Shown here: positions 34,872-44,915 of the stretch, one piece after another
Numbering within the stretch: position 1 is the first letter of the stretch
Layout: every line of letters begins with the position of its first letter
Source of the DNA: Pigmentiphaga sp.
GTDB lineage: Bacteria > Pseudomonadota > Gammaproteobacteria > Burkholderiales > Burkholderiaceae_B
Length of the DNA: 64,000 bases
Assembly: GCA_023228945.1 (NCBI GenBank)
Contig: JALOAI010000003.1
Coordinates: forward strand, 156,191 to 220,190
Direction of reading: 5' to 3'
Made by a program: the position numbers and the translations under genes
Notes under the pieces: model-generated
What the model was told of the DNA's origin: nothing
Databases searched by the model: none
What the model saw: the letters and a program-made list of their open reading frames with translations, nothing else

Positions 34872-36527
34872 CTAAGGCGCCTCGTCCTGCCGCCAGCCGC
34901 CCCCGGTGGCGGCGATCAGGGCCACGGTGGCATCCAGCCGGGCGCCGATGCGATCCAGCAAGTCGCGCCGCGCCGCCAACGTGCTGTTCTGTGCCACCGC
35001 GACGTCGAGGAACGACACCATGCCGGCGGCGTACTGGTTGCGGATCATGGCCTCGGCCTCCACGGCCAGCGCGACCACCTGCCGCTGGCCGGCGATCACG
35101 ATATCCAGGGTGGCGAGGGCGGCCAGGGCGTCTTCGACTTCGCGTATCGCCACCAGTACCGTCTGGCGATAGGCGGCCGCGGTTTCATCGTAAACGGCCA
35201 GGGCGCGCGCCTGCTCGGCGCTGCGCGCGCCGCCGTCGAGCAGCATGGCGGCCAGCGCGGGCCCAAGCGACCAGACCCAGGCCGGAGCGCTCAGCCATTG
35301 CCCGAGGGTGGCGCTTTGCAAGCCGCCCGTGGCGCCCAGCGTCAGGTCGGGAAACCAGGCCGCGCGCGCCACGCCGAGGCGGGCATTGGCCGCGGCCACG
35401 GTCTGTTCGGCCTGGACCACGTCGGGACGCCGCTCCAGCAGTGAGGAGGGTACGCCCGCCGGGATGCGAGGCGACGCGGGTACCGGTGCGCCGGGTTCCA
35501 GCGCAAAATCGCCGGGCAGGCGGCCCAGCAACACTGCCAGTGCGTGCTCCAGAGTGGCCCGGGTACTGGTTTGTTCGGCCAGTTGCACGCGCACCGAGGC
35601 CAATTGGGCCTCGGCCAGCGCCACGTCGGAGCGCGCCACCAGACCCGCTTCGTATTGATTGCGGGTGAGCGCCAGCGACCTTTCGTAGGCCTCTTCGGTG
35701 AGGCGCAGCATCGCCGCCTGTTCGTCGAGGACGCGAATCCGCAGGTACTGCCGGGTGAACTCGGCCTCGGCCAACAACCGCACGCCGGCGCGGGCGGCCG
35801 CCTGCGCCCGTGCGTCGGCGCCGGCGGCGTCGGTTTCGCCGCTCGCCTTGCCCCAAAGGTCGGGCGTCCAGGCCAGCGTCAGGTCGGCCACGTAGCGACT
35901 GGCGGCGTTGGCGCCGTCGTTGGCGCCGCGGCTCAGGCTGGCGCCAGCATCCAGCCGGGGCCAGAGCGCGGCGCGCGAGCGGTCGGCGAGCGCGCGGGCC
36001 TGGCGGTAGCGAGCCTCGGCTTGGGCAACGCCGAGGTTGCCGGCGTCCAGTTCGGCCAGCCATCGGTCCAGGCGGGTGTCGCCCAGCAGCCCCCAGGTCG
36101 CGGGACCCGAGGCGGCCAGGGCGGGGTCGGCCAGCCGCCAGGGGCCCGCCTGCCGATAAGCGGCGGGCAGCTCCGGCAGCAGGGGTGGCTGCACGGGCGC
36201 CGTGGCGCAGGCCGTCATCAGCGCGGCCAGGCCCGGAAGGACGAAACGGGCGCGCGGGCCCGGGACGAAAAGCCCCCGAAGGGTGGCGAAGAAGCTCCGG
36301 CGTCGGGGCCGGTGTTCCGCACCGACGTCGAAGCTGCGTTTCGATCGCGTCGAAGCGACGGCTGGCCGCGCGTTCATTGAACTGCCCTCCGGTCGCTGCG
36401 CGACTGCCTCCCCGAGGGAGGATTCGTGCTTGGGGCGGCCCGGCGCACCGAATGGACTGCCCTCCGGTCGCTGCGCGACTGCCTCCCCGAGGGAGGATTC
36501 GTGCTTGAGACGGCTCGGCGCACTCAT
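34872..36527 (-). CDS. NodT-family outer-membrane efflux lipoprotein with repeat-encoded N-terminus
   Basis: 551 residues. The outer-membrane factor part begins with a lipoprotein signal, ARFVLPGLAALMTACATAP (lipobox LMTAC), then the two repeated alpha-helical/beta-strand halves typical of OprM/NodT channels (YRQAGPWRLADPA, NQYEAGLVARSDVALAEAQLAS, RRPDVVQAEQTVAAANARLGVARAAWFPDLTL). It provides the channel for the RND pump encoded upstream. The first 110 or so residues come from repeat families B and A (two B units, one diverged A) and precede the signal. ATG 36527 overlaps the upstream stop; ATG 36377, with a GGAGG supplied by the repeat, is an alternative start (501 residues). Confidence 0.9.
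   Translation of the reverse strand: MSAPSRLKHESSLGEAVAQRPEGSPFGAPGRPKHESSLGEAVAQRPEGSSMNARPAVASTRSKRSFDVGAEHRPRRRSFFATLRGLFVPGPRARFVLPGLAALMTACATAPVQPPLLPELPAAYRQAGPWRLADPALAASGPATWGLLGDTRLDRWLAELDAGNLGVAQAEARYRQARALADRSRAALWPRLDAGASLSRGANDGANAASRYVADLTLAWTPDLWGKASGETDAAGADARAQAAARAGVRLLAEAEFTRQYLRIRVLDEQAAMLRLTEEAYERSLALTRNQYEAGLVARSDVALAEAQLASVRVQLAEQTSTRATLEHALAVLLGRLPGDFALEPGAPVPASPRIPAGVPSSLLERRPDVVQAEQTVAAANARLGVARAAWFPDLTLGATGGLQSATLGQWLSAPAWVWSLGPALAAMLLDGGARSAEQARALAVYDETAAAYRQTVLVAIREVEDALAALATLDIVIAGQRQVVALAVEAEAMIRNQYAAGMVSFLDVAVAQNSTLAARRDLLDRIGARLDATVALIAATGGGWRQDEAP
36271..36323 (+). repeat. Repeat family A, diverged partial copy
   Basis: AGCCCCCGAAGGGTGGCGAAG, then CTCCGGCG...GGGGCCGG and a GTTCCGCACC end align with the second half of family A elements. 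It lies inside the N-terminal coding part of the efflux lipoprotein gene, antisense to that gene, and lacks hairpin 1. Confidence 0.55.
36383..36527 (-). repeat. Repeat family B, two units
   Basis: Two units (36458-36527 and 36383-36448) share the family B layout with the cysW copies. Each has GCGCCGRGCCG, then AAGCACGAATCCTCCC, a CTCGGGGAGG palindrome and GCAGCGACCGGAGGGCA. They encode the first 50 residues of the efflux channel. The first unit includes that gene's start codon. Confidence 0.88.
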
Positions 36528-39500
36528 TGAATTTCCTTGGTATGCGCGGCCCGCAGGGAGCCGACGGTAAGCGAGCGCAGGCGGTCGAGCGCCAGGTAGA
36601 CGGCCGGGGTGGTGTAGAGCGTGAGGATCTGGCTGATGGCGAGCCCGCCGACGATGGTAATACCCAGCGGCTGGCGCAGTTCCGCGCCTTCGCCCAGGCC
36701 GATCACCAGCGGCAGCGCGCCCAGCAGCGCGGCGCAGTTGGTCATCAGGATGGGCCGCAGCCTCAGCAGCGCCGCTGCGCGGATGGCGGCAGGCGCGTCC
36801 AGGCCGTCGCGCCGCTGCGCGCCGAGGGCGAAATCGATCATCAAGATGGCGTTCTTCATCACGATGCCGATCAGCAGAAAAACGCCGAGCAGGGCGATCA
36901 GGGAGAACTCGGTGCCGGTCAGGCGCAGGGCAAGCAAGGCGCCAATGCCCGCGGACGGCAGCGTGGAGAGGATGGTCAGCGGATGCAGCGTGCTTTCGTA
37001 CAGGATCCCCAACACCAGGTACACCGCAACCAGCACCGCCAGGATGGTCCAGGGCTGGGCATCCAGCGCGGCGCCGAAGCTGCCCGCCGTTCCGGCCAGC
37101 TCGCCGTGGATCTGGGTGGGCATGCGCAGCTCGGCCAGGGCGCGGTCGATGGCCGCCAAGGCGCGGTCCAGGGGCACGTCGGGAGCCAGGGAGAAGTCGA
37201 TATCGATGGCGGCGAACTGCGCATCGTGGCTGACACGGTCGTTGATCATGTCGTAGCGGTATTGGGTGAAGGTCGACAGCGGAACGCGGCGGCCATCGGC
37301 GGCGATCACGTGTACCAGACCCAGCGCATCCGGCGTGCGGGTCTGGCGCGGGTCCAGCTCCATCACCACGCGATACTGGTTGAGCGCATCGTAGAGGGTT
37401 GCCACCTGGCGCTGGCTGAACGAATTGTTCAATACCTCGTTCACCATCCGCATGTCCACGCCCAAACGGCTGGCCGCTTCGCGATCGATCTCCAGTTGCA
37501 CCTGAAGCGTGGCTTCGTCGCCCACCGAGTCCACGTCGACCAGTTCCGGCAGCGCCATGAGGGCGGCCGAAACGCGCGGCGCCCATTGCTGCAGCAGCTC
37601 CAGTTCGCCCGAGCGTAGTACCAGCGAATACTCGCCGGTGCTGGAGAAGGCGCGCGGCAGATTGAGGTCCTGGTCGACGCTGGAGAAAAACATGCCGCCG
37701 GGCACCTGGGGCAGGCTGGCGCGCAGGCGGGCCACCACCTCGCTGGCCGACACGCCGCGTTCGGCGAGCGGCTTGAGCCGTATCATCATCTGCGCATTGC
37801 TGCCTCCCGAGCTGCCGCCGCTGGAGCCGATCACGTCGGCCACCGCCGGGTCGGCCAGCACCATGCGGCGATAGGCGTCGCTCTTGGGCTGCATGATCTG
37901 GAACGAAAAACCGTCGTCCCCTCGCGCGAAGGCGCGCAACTGTCCGGTATCCTGTTCGGGCAGAAAGCCCTTGGGTGCGATCAGATAGAGCCAGACCGTG
38001 GCCGCCGTCACCGCCAAGAGCACCAACAGCATCAGGGGCTGGTGGCGCAGGCTGGCGTCGAGCGAGCGGGCATAGCCTCGCACCAGCGCCGCCTGCCAGC
38101 GCGGCGCGCGCGGCGCCGATGCCGGATCGGCGCGCGCGCACAAGGCCGGGATCAACGACACCGACAGCAGCAGCGAGATCAGCATCGCCGCCACCAGGGT
38201 GATGGAGAACTCGCGGAACAGGCGTTCCACCAGCCCGCCCATCAGCAGCACCGAGACGAACACCGCCGCCAGCGCCAGTGTCATCGCCACCAGGGTAAAG
38301 CCGACTTCGCGCGTGCCGCGCAAGGCCGCGCGCAGCGGCGATAAACCGCGCTCGCGATGCCGGCTGATGTTCTCCATCACCACCACGGCGTCGTCCACCA
38401 CCAGCCCGGCGGCCACGATCAACGCCATCAGCGACAGATTGTTGAGCGAAAAGCCGAACAGATACATCACGCCGAAGGTGCCGCTTACCGCCACCGGGAT
38501 CGCCAGGCTGGGAATCAACGCGGCGCGCAGGCTGCCCAGGAAAACGCCGACCACGCCGACCACCAGCAGGCCGGCCAGCGCGAGTGTCCAGTGGGCCTCG
38601 CGCAGCGAGGCGCGGATGCCGGGCGAGCGGTCGATCACCACGGCCAGGGTGGCATCGGCCGGCAGCAGTTCGCGCAGCGTGGGCAATTGTTGGTAGATGG
38701 CGTCGATGGTCTGGACGATATTGGCCCCCGGCTGCCGGCTCACCTGCAGAATGACGGCGGGATCGTGGTTGTGAAAGCCGCTGCTGTAGCGGTTCTCCAC
38801 CGAATCGCTGACCTCGGCCACGTCGCCCAGGCGCACGGCGCCGCCATCCCGGTGGCGGATGATCAGGCCGCGATACTCGGCCGCGGTGCGCAACTGAGTG
38901 TTGCCGCGGATCTCCCAGCGCAGGCGTTCCGACTCCAGCGATCCGGCGGGCCGCCAGGCGTTGGCATCCACCAGCACCTGGCGGACTTCATCGAGCGCGA
39001 TGCCGTGGTGGCTGAGCGCCTGCGGATTGAGCTGCACCCGTATCGCGGGCAGCGAGCTGCCGCCCACCGCGACGTCGCCCACGCCGCCCACCTGCGCGAT
39101 CTTCTGGGCCAGGACGCTGGCCGCGAGGTCGTACAACACGCTGGGAGCCAGGTTGGGGGAGCTCAGCGCCAGCGCCAGGATCGGTGCTTGCGAGGGGTTG
39201 ACCTTGCGATAGCTGGGCATGCCCGGCATGCTGGCCGGCAGCTGCGGGCGGGCGGCGTTGATGGCGGCCTGCACGTCGCGGGCGGCGGCATGGATGTCGC
39301 GATCGAGATCGAACTGCAGGCGGATGCGGGTCGAGCCCTGGTTGCTCGATGAGGTGATCGAGACGATGCCGGCAATGCTGCCCAGCGCGCGTTCCAGCGG
39401 CGAAGCCACCGTACTGGCCATGCTTTTCGGGCTTGCGCCCGGCAGGCTGGCGGTGACTTCGATGGTCGGGAAATCCACTTCCGGCAGTGGCGCCACCGGC

Positions 39501-39592
39501 AGCAGCCGCCAGGCCAGCGCACCGAGCAGGGCGATGGCCAGCGCCATCAGGCAGGCGGCCACCGGCCGGGTGACGAACCGTCGCGCCAGCAT
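36524..39592 (-). CDS. mdtC: RND efflux permease (MdtC-like)
   Basis: 1022 residues with the 12-helix RND layout and two large periplasmic loops. Features include FVTRPVAACLMALAIALLGAL (helix 1), LPEVDFPTIEV, the helix 4 proton-relay GLVVDDAVVVMENISRH, and the C-terminal repeat LLGVFLLIGIVMKNAILMIDFAL. A trimer of MdtB and MdtC exports drugs such as novobiocin and bile salts using the proton gradient. It starts at ATG 39592 by a TGATG overlap with mdtB and ends overlapping the outer-membrane channel gene. Confidence 0.95.
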   Translation of the reverse strand: MLARRFVTRPVAACLMALAIALLGALAWRLLPVAPLPEVDFPTIEVTASLPGASPKSMASTVASPLERALGSIAGIVSITSSSNQGSTRIRLQFDLDRDIHAAARDVQAAINAARPQLPASMPGMPSYRKVNPSQAPILALALSSPNLAPSVLYDLAASVLAQKIAQVGGVGDVAVGGSSLPAIRVQLNPQALSHHGIALDEVRQVLVDANAWRPAGSLESERLRWEIRGNTQLRTAAEYRGLIIRHRDGGAVRLGDVAEVSDSVENRYSSGFHNHDPAVILQVSRQPGANIVQTIDAIYQQLPTLRELLPADATLAVVIDRSPGIRASLREAHWTLALAGLLVVGVVGVFLGSLRAALIPSLAIPVAVSGTFGVMYLFGFSLNNLSLMALIVAAGLVVDDAVVVMENISRHRERGLSPLRAALRGTREVGFTLVAMTLALAAVFVSVLLMGGLVERLFREFSITLVAAMLISLLLSVSLIPALCARADPASAPRAPRWQAALVRGYARSLDASLRHQPLMLLVLLAVTAATVWLYLIAPKGFLPEQDTGQLRAFARGDDGFSFQIMQPKSDAYRRMVLADPAVADVIGSSGGSSGGSNAQMMIRLKPLAERGVSASEVVARLRASLPQVPGGMFFSSVDQDLNLPRAFSSTGEYSLVLRSGELELLQQWAPRVSAALMALPELVDVDSVGDEATLQVQLEIDREAASRLGVDMRMVNEVLNNSFSQRQVATLYDALNQYRVVMELDPRQTRTPDALGLVHVIAADGRRVPLSTFTQYRYDMINDRVSHDAQFAAIDIDFSLAPDVPLDRALAAIDRALAELRMPTQIHGELAGTAGSFGAALDAQPWTILAVLVAVYLVLGILYESTLHPLTILSTLPSAGIGALLALRLTGTEFSLIALLGVFLLIGIVMKNAILMIDFALGAQRRDGLDAPAAIRAAALLRLRPILMTNCAALLGALPLVIGLGEGAELRQPLGITIVGGLAISQILTLYTTPAVYLALDRLRSLTVGSLRAAHTKEIQ

Positions 39593-42500
39593 CAGCCTTG
39601 GCCGTCCGCCATTGGCGGTGCGGCGCTGGCGGTGGTTCGGCGCGCCTGGCCCAGGCGGTCGAACCACAGGTAAATCACCGGCGTGGTGTACAGCGTCAGC
39701 ACCTGGCTCACCAGCAGGCCGCCCACCATCACCCAGCCCAGCGGCTGGCGCAGCTCGGCTCCCGAACCGCTGGCGAACATCAGCGGCAGCGCGCCCACCA
39801 GCGCCGCCAGCGTGGTCATGAGAATGGGCCGCAGGCGCTGCAGGGCGGCCTGCCGGATGGCCTCGCGGGGCGCCAGGCCGCCGCTGCGCTCGGCGTCGAG
39901 GGCAAAGTCGACCATCATGATGCCGTTCTTTTTGACCAGGCCGATCAGCAGGATGATGCCGATCACCGCGATCAGGTCCAGGGGGCGGCCCGACAGCAGC
40001 AGGGCCAGCAGGGCGCCCACCGTGGCCGAGGGCAGGGTGGACAGGATGGTGACGGGATGGATGGTGCTCTCATAGAGGATGCCGAGCACGATGTACATGG
40101 CGACCACCGCCGCCAGGATCAGCCACAGCGTATTCGCCAGCGAGGCCTGGAAGGCGCTGGCGGCACCTTGCAGCTGGAACTCGATGGCCGCGGGCTGGCC
40201 GAGTTCCGAGCGTGCGGCGTCAATGGCCGCCACCGCCTCGCCCAGCGATACGCCGGGCGCGGTATTGAACGAGATCGTGACGGCGGGAAACTGGCCGATG
40301 CGGTTGACCAGCAGCGGCGCGGCTTCCTGGTGCACGCGGGCCAGCGCGGCCAGCGGCACCAGTTCGCCGCTGCCGGAGCGCACCTGCAGACGGTCGAGAT
40401 CGGCGGGAGAAGCGGCCAGGCGCGGCGCCACTTCCAGCACCACGCGATACTGGTTGGCCTGGGTGAACAAGGTGGAGATCTGGCGCTGGCCGTAGGCGTC
40501 GTACAGCACGTCGGCGATATCGGCGATGCCCACGCCGAAGCGGGCGGCGGCGTCGCGATCGATGTCCAGCCAGGCGCGCAGGCCGCCGGCCTGGCGGTCG
40601 CCCGCCACATCGCGCAGTTCGGCCCGGTCGGCCAAGGCCGTGATCAGGCGCTGCGACCAGGCATCGAGCAGGCCGTCATCTGGCGAGGTAAGCGAAAACT
40701 GGTATTGGGTGCGGGCCACGCGATCTTCGATGTTCAACTCTTGCACCGGCTGCAGGTGCAGCTGGATGTCGCGCACGCCATCGGCGGCCTGCTGCAAGCG
40801 TTCCATGATCTCGCGCAAGGGGGCGCTGCGTTCCGCCAGCGGCGTCAGTTCTATCATCATCCGCCCCGTGGCCGGCGTGGGGTTGGTGCCGTCCACGCCG
40901 ATGAAGGAGGCGACACCGGCGACGTCGGGATCGGCCAGAACGGCTTCGGCCAAAGCCTGCTGGCTGCGCGCCATGGCCTGGAACGAGGTGCTTTGCGGCG
41001 CGTCGGTCATGCCCTGCAGCATGCCGCTGTCCTGCACCGGAAAAAAGCCCTTGGGTACCGCGGCGTAGAGCAGCGCGGTCAGGGCCAGCGTGCCCAGCAT
41101 GGCGGCCAGCATCAGGCGCTGGTGCGCCAGCGCCCAATCCAGGGTGGCGGCATAGCGCGCCAGCACACGGTCCATGAAACCGGCGCGATGGGCCCGGCCA
41201 TGATCGGGATCGGGCAGCATGCGCGCGCACATCATCGGGGTGAGCGTCAGCGATACGGCCAGCGAGATCAGGATCGCCACCGCCAGCGTGATGGCGAACT
41301 CGCGGAACAGCCGGCCTACCACATCGCCCATGAACAGCAGCGGAATCAGCACGGCGATCAGCGACAGCGTCAGCGAAACCAGGGTAAAGCCGATCTGCCG
41401 CGCTCCCGCCAGCGCGGCCGCCAGGCGGCTCGCGCCCATTTCGCGATGGCGGGCGATGTTCTCGAGCATGACGATGGCATCGTCCACCACGAAGCCCGCC
41501 GCGATCGTCAGCGCCATCAAGGTAAGATTGTTCAGCGAAAAGCCCGCCAGCAGCATGACGCCGAACGTACCGATGAGCGACAGCGGCACCACCACGCTGG
41601 GGATCAGGGTGGCGCGCCATTCGCGCAGAAAGGCAAAGGTGACCAGCACCACCAGCAGCACGGCGAACAGCAGTTCGACCTGTACGCCCCGCACCGAGGC
41701 GCGGATACTCTGCGTGCGGTCGGTGAACACCGCGACGTCGAGGTCGGCGGGCAGGCTGGCGGTAAGCTGCGGCAGCAGCGCCTGGACCCGGTCGACCACT
41801 TCGATCACATTGGCCCCCGGCTGGCGCTGCACATTGATCAGCACGGCCGGCTGCGCGCCCACCCAGGCCGCCAGTCGGCGATCTTCGGGGCCCTCCTCGA
41901 TCGTGGCGACGTCGCCCAGCCGCAGGGGCGCATCCTGGTTCCAGGCCAGCACCAGATCGCGGTATTCCCGCACGGTGCGCAACTGGTCGTTGGCGTCCAT
42001 CAGCACGGTGCGCACCGGGCCGTCGAAGCTGCCCTTGGGCTGGTTGACGTTGGCCGCCGCGATGGCCTGCCGGACGGTGGCCATGTCCAACCCATAGGCG
42101 GTGAGCGCATTGGGGTCGACTTGCACCCGCACGGCCGGGCGCTGGCCGCCGGCCAGGCTGATCATGCCCACGCCCGGCACCTGCGCCAGCCGCTGGGCCA
42201 GCCGGGTGTCGAGCAGGTCGTAGATCTCGGTGAGCGCCAGGGTGTCCGAGGTGGCGGCCAGGGTGACGATGGGCAGATCCGCGGGGTTGACCTTGCGATA
42301 GATCGGCGGCGCGGGCAAGCCCGAAGGCAGCAAGTTGCCCGCGGCCGCGATCGCGGCCTGTACTTCCTGTTCGGCGACGCCGAGATCCAGATCGAGGTCG
42401 AACTGCAGCGTGAGCACCGAGGCGCCGGCGGAGCTGGCCGAGGACATCTGCTTGAGGCCCGGGATCTGGCCGAAGCGCCGCTCCAGAGGCGCGGTGATGG

Positions 42501-42684
42501 TGCTGGCGGTGAGTTCGGGGCTGGCGCCGGGGTAGAACGTGAACACCTGGATCGTGGGGTAGTCCACCTGCGGCAACGCCGCCACCGGCAGCAGCCGCCA
42601 GGCCAGCGCGCCGGACAGCAGCAGGGCGAACATCAACAGGCTGGTGGCGACCGGCCGCAGGATGAAGGGCCGTGAAAGGTTCAT
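39592..42684 (-). CDS. mdtB: RND efflux permease (MdtB-like)
   Basis: 1030 residues, RND family. MNLSRPFILRPVATSLLMFA starts helix 1; PQVDYPTIQVFTFYPGAS, the helix 4 motif GFVVDDAIVMLENIARH and the helix 10 motif IGIILLIGLVKKNGIMMVDF are typical of MdtB. It assembles with MdtC into the heterotrimeric pump. ATGA overlap with mdtA upstream. A long open frame on the opposite strand across this gene is a GC-codon artefact. Confidence 0.95.
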   Translation of the reverse strand: MNLSRPFILRPVATSLLMFALLLSGALAWRLLPVAALPQVDYPTIQVFTFYPGASPELTASTITAPLERRFGQIPGLKQMSSASSAGASVLTLQFDLDLDLGVAEQEVQAAIAAAGNLLPSGLPAPPIYRKVNPADLPIVTLAATSDTLALTEIYDLLDTRLAQRLAQVPGVGMISLAGGQRPAVRVQVDPNALTAYGLDMATVRQAIAAANVNQPKGSFDGPVRTVLMDANDQLRTVREYRDLVLAWNQDAPLRLGDVATIEEGPEDRRLAAWVGAQPAVLINVQRQPGANVIEVVDRVQALLPQLTASLPADLDVAVFTDRTQSIRASVRGVQVELLFAVLLVVLVTFAFLREWRATLIPSVVVPLSLIGTFGVMLLAGFSLNNLTLMALTIAAGFVVDDAIVMLENIARHREMGASRLAAALAGARQIGFTLVSLTLSLIAVLIPLLFMGDVVGRLFREFAITLAVAILISLAVSLTLTPMMCARMLPDPDHGRAHRAGFMDRVLARYAATLDWALAHQRLMLAAMLGTLALTALLYAAVPKGFFPVQDSGMLQGMTDAPQSTSFQAMARSQQALAEAVLADPDVAGVASFIGVDGTNPTPATGRMMIELTPLAERSAPLREIMERLQQAADGVRDIQLHLQPVQELNIEDRVARTQYQFSLTSPDDGLLDAWSQRLITALADRAELRDVAGDRQAGGLRAWLDIDRDAAARFGVGIADIADVLYDAYGQRQISTLFTQANQYRVVLEVAPRLAASPADLDRLQVRSGSGELVPLAALARVHQEAAPLLVNRIGQFPAVTISFNTAPGVSLGEAVAAIDAARSELGQPAAIEFQLQGAASAFQASLANTLWLILAAVVAMYIVLGILYESTIHPVTILSTLPSATVGALLALLLSGRPLDLIAVIGIILLIGLVKKNGIMMVDFALDAERSGGLAPREAIRQAALQRLRPILMTTLAALVGALPLMFASGSGAELRQPLGWVMVGGLLVSQVLTLYTTPVIYLWFDRLGQARRTTASAAPPMADGQG

Positions 42685-43847
42685 GTCGCCGCCGGCGGCA
42701 CGGTATCGACCACCGTTACCTCGCGGCCGTCGCGCAGGCGGTCCAGGCCTTCCAGCACGACCCGTTCGCCACCGTCCAGGCCTTCGGCCACCGCCACCCA
42801 GCCGCCGCTGGCGGTGCCGAGCGCGATGGTGCGCGGCCGTGCGCGCCCGTTATCGTCCACGATATAAACATAGGTGCCGCGGGCGCCGTACTGCACGGCG
42901 TCCAGCGGTATCACTACGGCGGCATCCTGCTCGCGCACCAGCAGACGGATGTTGACGAACTGATTGGGAAACAGGGCTTCGTCGTCGTTGGCGAACTCGG
43001 CGCGCAAGCGCAGCGTACCGGTGGCCGGATCGATCTGATTGTCGAAGGTCCGCACGATGCCGCTGGCGATCCGCCGGCGCTGTTCGCGATCCCAGGCCTC
43101 GGCTTCAAGCGCCCGGCCGGCGCGTAGCGCCGGCAGAATATCGCCGAGCCGGGTCTCGGGCACGCTGAAGAGCACCGAGATCGGTTGCGTCTGGGTGATG
43201 ACGACCAGCCCTTCGGCGTCGCCTGCCTGGACGAAATTGCCCTCGTCCACCCGCCTCAGGCCCACGCGGCCGCTGGTTGGAGCGGTGATGCGGGTGTAGT
43301 CGAGATGCAGGCGCGCGTCGTCGACGGCGGCCTGATGCGATTGCTGCTGGCCTTCGTATTGCCGCACCAGCGCTTCCTGGCTGTCGAGCTGCTGGCGGGC
43401 GATCGAATCCTGCCGATGCAGGGTGCGGTAGCGCTCCAGGTCGGCCCGGGCGTTGCGCAACAGGGCCACGGTCTGCCGCTGCTGCCCCTCGGCCTGGGCC
43501 AGGCTGATCTCGTAGGGCCGGGGGTCGATGCGGGCGAGCAGGTCGCCGGCGGCAACGCGCTGGCCTTCGCGGAACGCGACCTCCTGCAGTTCGCCCTCGA
43601 CCCGGCTGCGGACCGTCACTTCGCTGAGCGGCGTAACGGTGCCGACCGCGTCGAGTTGCACCGGAAGCACGCGCCGGGCCGCCTCGGCCACCGTGACTGG
43701 CACCGGCCCCGCGTAGGGGCTGGCCACCGGCGCGGCGGTGGGGCGGTCCAACTGGCGCCAAATGTAGGCGGCGGCCCCGGCGACTGCCAGAAACAGCAGG
43801 ACGAGCAGGAACTGGCGACGGCGTTGCGAAGCGGAAGCGCGGGACAT
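42681..43847 (-). CDS. mdtA: RND membrane-fusion protein (MdtA-like)
   Basis: 388 residues. An N-terminal membrane anchor (FLLVLLFLAVAGAAAYIW) precedes the lipoyl/barrel-sandwich parts (GTVTPLSEVTVRSRVEGEL, TAPTSGRVGLRRVDEGNFVQAGD), an alpha-hairpin (about 110-185) and the membrane-proximal domain (IPLDAVQYGARGTYVYIVDD). It bridges MdtBC to the outer-membrane channel. First gene of the four-gene pump operon; the ribosome-binding site is weak. Confidence 0.95.
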   Translation of the reverse strand: MSRASASQRRRQFLLVLLFLAVAGAAAYIWRQLDRPTAAPVASPYAGPVPVTVAEAARRVLPVQLDAVGTVTPLSEVTVRSRVEGELQEVAFREGQRVAAGDLLARIDPRPYEISLAQAEGQQRQTVALLRNARADLERYRTLHRQDSIARQQLDSQEALVRQYEGQQQSHQAAVDDARLHLDYTRITAPTSGRVGLRRVDEGNFVQAGDAEGLVVITQTQPISVLFSVPETRLGDILPALRAGRALEAEAWDREQRRRIASGIVRTFDNQIDPATGTLRLRAEFANDDEALFPNQFVNIRLLVREQDAAVVIPLDAVQYGARGTYVYIVDDNGRARPRTIALGTASGGWVAVAEGLDGGERVVLEGLDRLRDGREVTVVDTVPPAAT

Positions 43848-43985
43848 GGCGAGAGTCTGCCGCAGGCTCTCGGCAAACGAAAGGCAAAGGCGGCATTATG
43901 CCTGAATGAGAAGCTTTATCAATTTGTGGCTGTTCCGCGCGGGTTGGCCGGAAGGGACATGCGCGGATTGGGATGCCGTGGCGCC

Positions 43986-44915
43986 CTACGCCGGCTGCGG
44001 GAAGACGGCGTCACGCACCGTCCGCGGCTCCAATGACGGAGAGCACATGGCGATGAACTCCAGGGCGAAATCACGTAGATAGTGGCCCCGGCGCAGCGAG
44101 ATCCAGGTGGTATTGGTCTCGAACCAGTCGTCGCCCGGCAGGATCTCCAGGCCCGAATCCCGTTCGGGATGGTAAGCCATCGACGCCACGATCCCGATCC
44201 CCAGTCCGATTTCCACGTACGACTTGATCACGTCGGCATCGAGGGCCGACATCACGATGCGGGGCCGCAGCCCCATGCAGGCAAAGGCGGCATCGATGCT
44301 CGCGCGGCCCGTATAGCCGGAATGGTAGGTAATGAGCGGATAGCCGGCCACGTCGGCCAGCGTCGGGGCCGGCAGTTGCGCCAGAGGATGGCCGCGCGGC
44401 ACGATCACCGCGTGCCGCCAGCGATAGTAGGGAAAGCTGACCAGGCCCGCTTCATGCCGCAACCCTTCGGTGGCGATGCCGATGTCGACCCGCCCGTCGT
44501 GCAGCAGCGCGGTGAGCTCGGTGGGGCTGCACTGATGCAGTTCGAGGTGAACACCGGGAAAGCGCTGGGTGAAGCGGGAGATCACGCCGGGCAGGGCGTA
44601 CCGGGCCTGGGTATGCGTCGTGCCGACCGCCAGGCGGCCTTCGTCCTTGCTGCCGAATTGTTCCGCAACGCGCTGGATATTGTGGGTATCCAGCAGGATA
44701 CGCTCGACCAGAGGCAGGATGTCCCGCCCCGGTTCGGTAAGGTCCAGCAGGCGCTTGCCCTTGCGAACGAACAGAGCGACGCCCAGTTCGTCTTCAAGAT
44801 CCTTGATGTGTTTGGAAACGCCCGATTGGGCGGTGAACAGGCGGCTGGCGACTTCGGTGAGATTGAAGTCGGCGCGCACCGCCTCGCGCAGGATGCGCAA
44901 CTGCTGGAGGTTCAT
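43986..44915 (-). CDS. cysB: CysB-type LysR regulator
   Basis: 309 residues. The N-terminus MNLQQLRILREAVRADFNLTEVA, then TAQSGVSKHIKDLEDELGVALFVRKGKRL, is the CysB/Cbl signature, followed by VGTTHTQARYALPGVI in the effector domain. CysB and Cbl proteins sense acetylserine, sulfate or adenylylsulfate and control sulfur-starvation genes. It is divergent from the FAD/ferredoxin/sulfonate-importer operon, which it likely regulates. The start at 44915 matches family starts; upstream in-frame residues are promoter sequence. Cbl or another paralogue cannot be excluded. Confidence 0.9.
   Translation of the reverse strand: MNLQQLRILREAVRADFNLTEVASRLFTAQSGVSKHIKDLEDELGVALFVRKGKRLLDLTEPGRDILPLVERILLDTHNIQRVAEQFGSKDEGRLAVGTTHTQARYALPGVISRFTQRFPGVHLELHQCSPTELTALLHDGRVDIGIATEGLRHEAGLVSFPYYRWRHAVIVPRGHPLAQLPAPTLADVAGYPLITYHSGYTGRASIDAAFACMGLRPRIVMSALDADVIKSYVEIGLGIGIVASMAYHPERDSGLEILPGDDWFETNTTWISLRRGHYLRDFALEFIAMCSPSLEPRTVRDAVFPQPA

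Noticed and set aside
39598..42675. A 1025-codon open frame on the + strand
   Set aside because: It is antisense to mdtB, with Gln/His/Arg-rich composition typical of GC-rich shadow frames; mdtB has full RND motifs.
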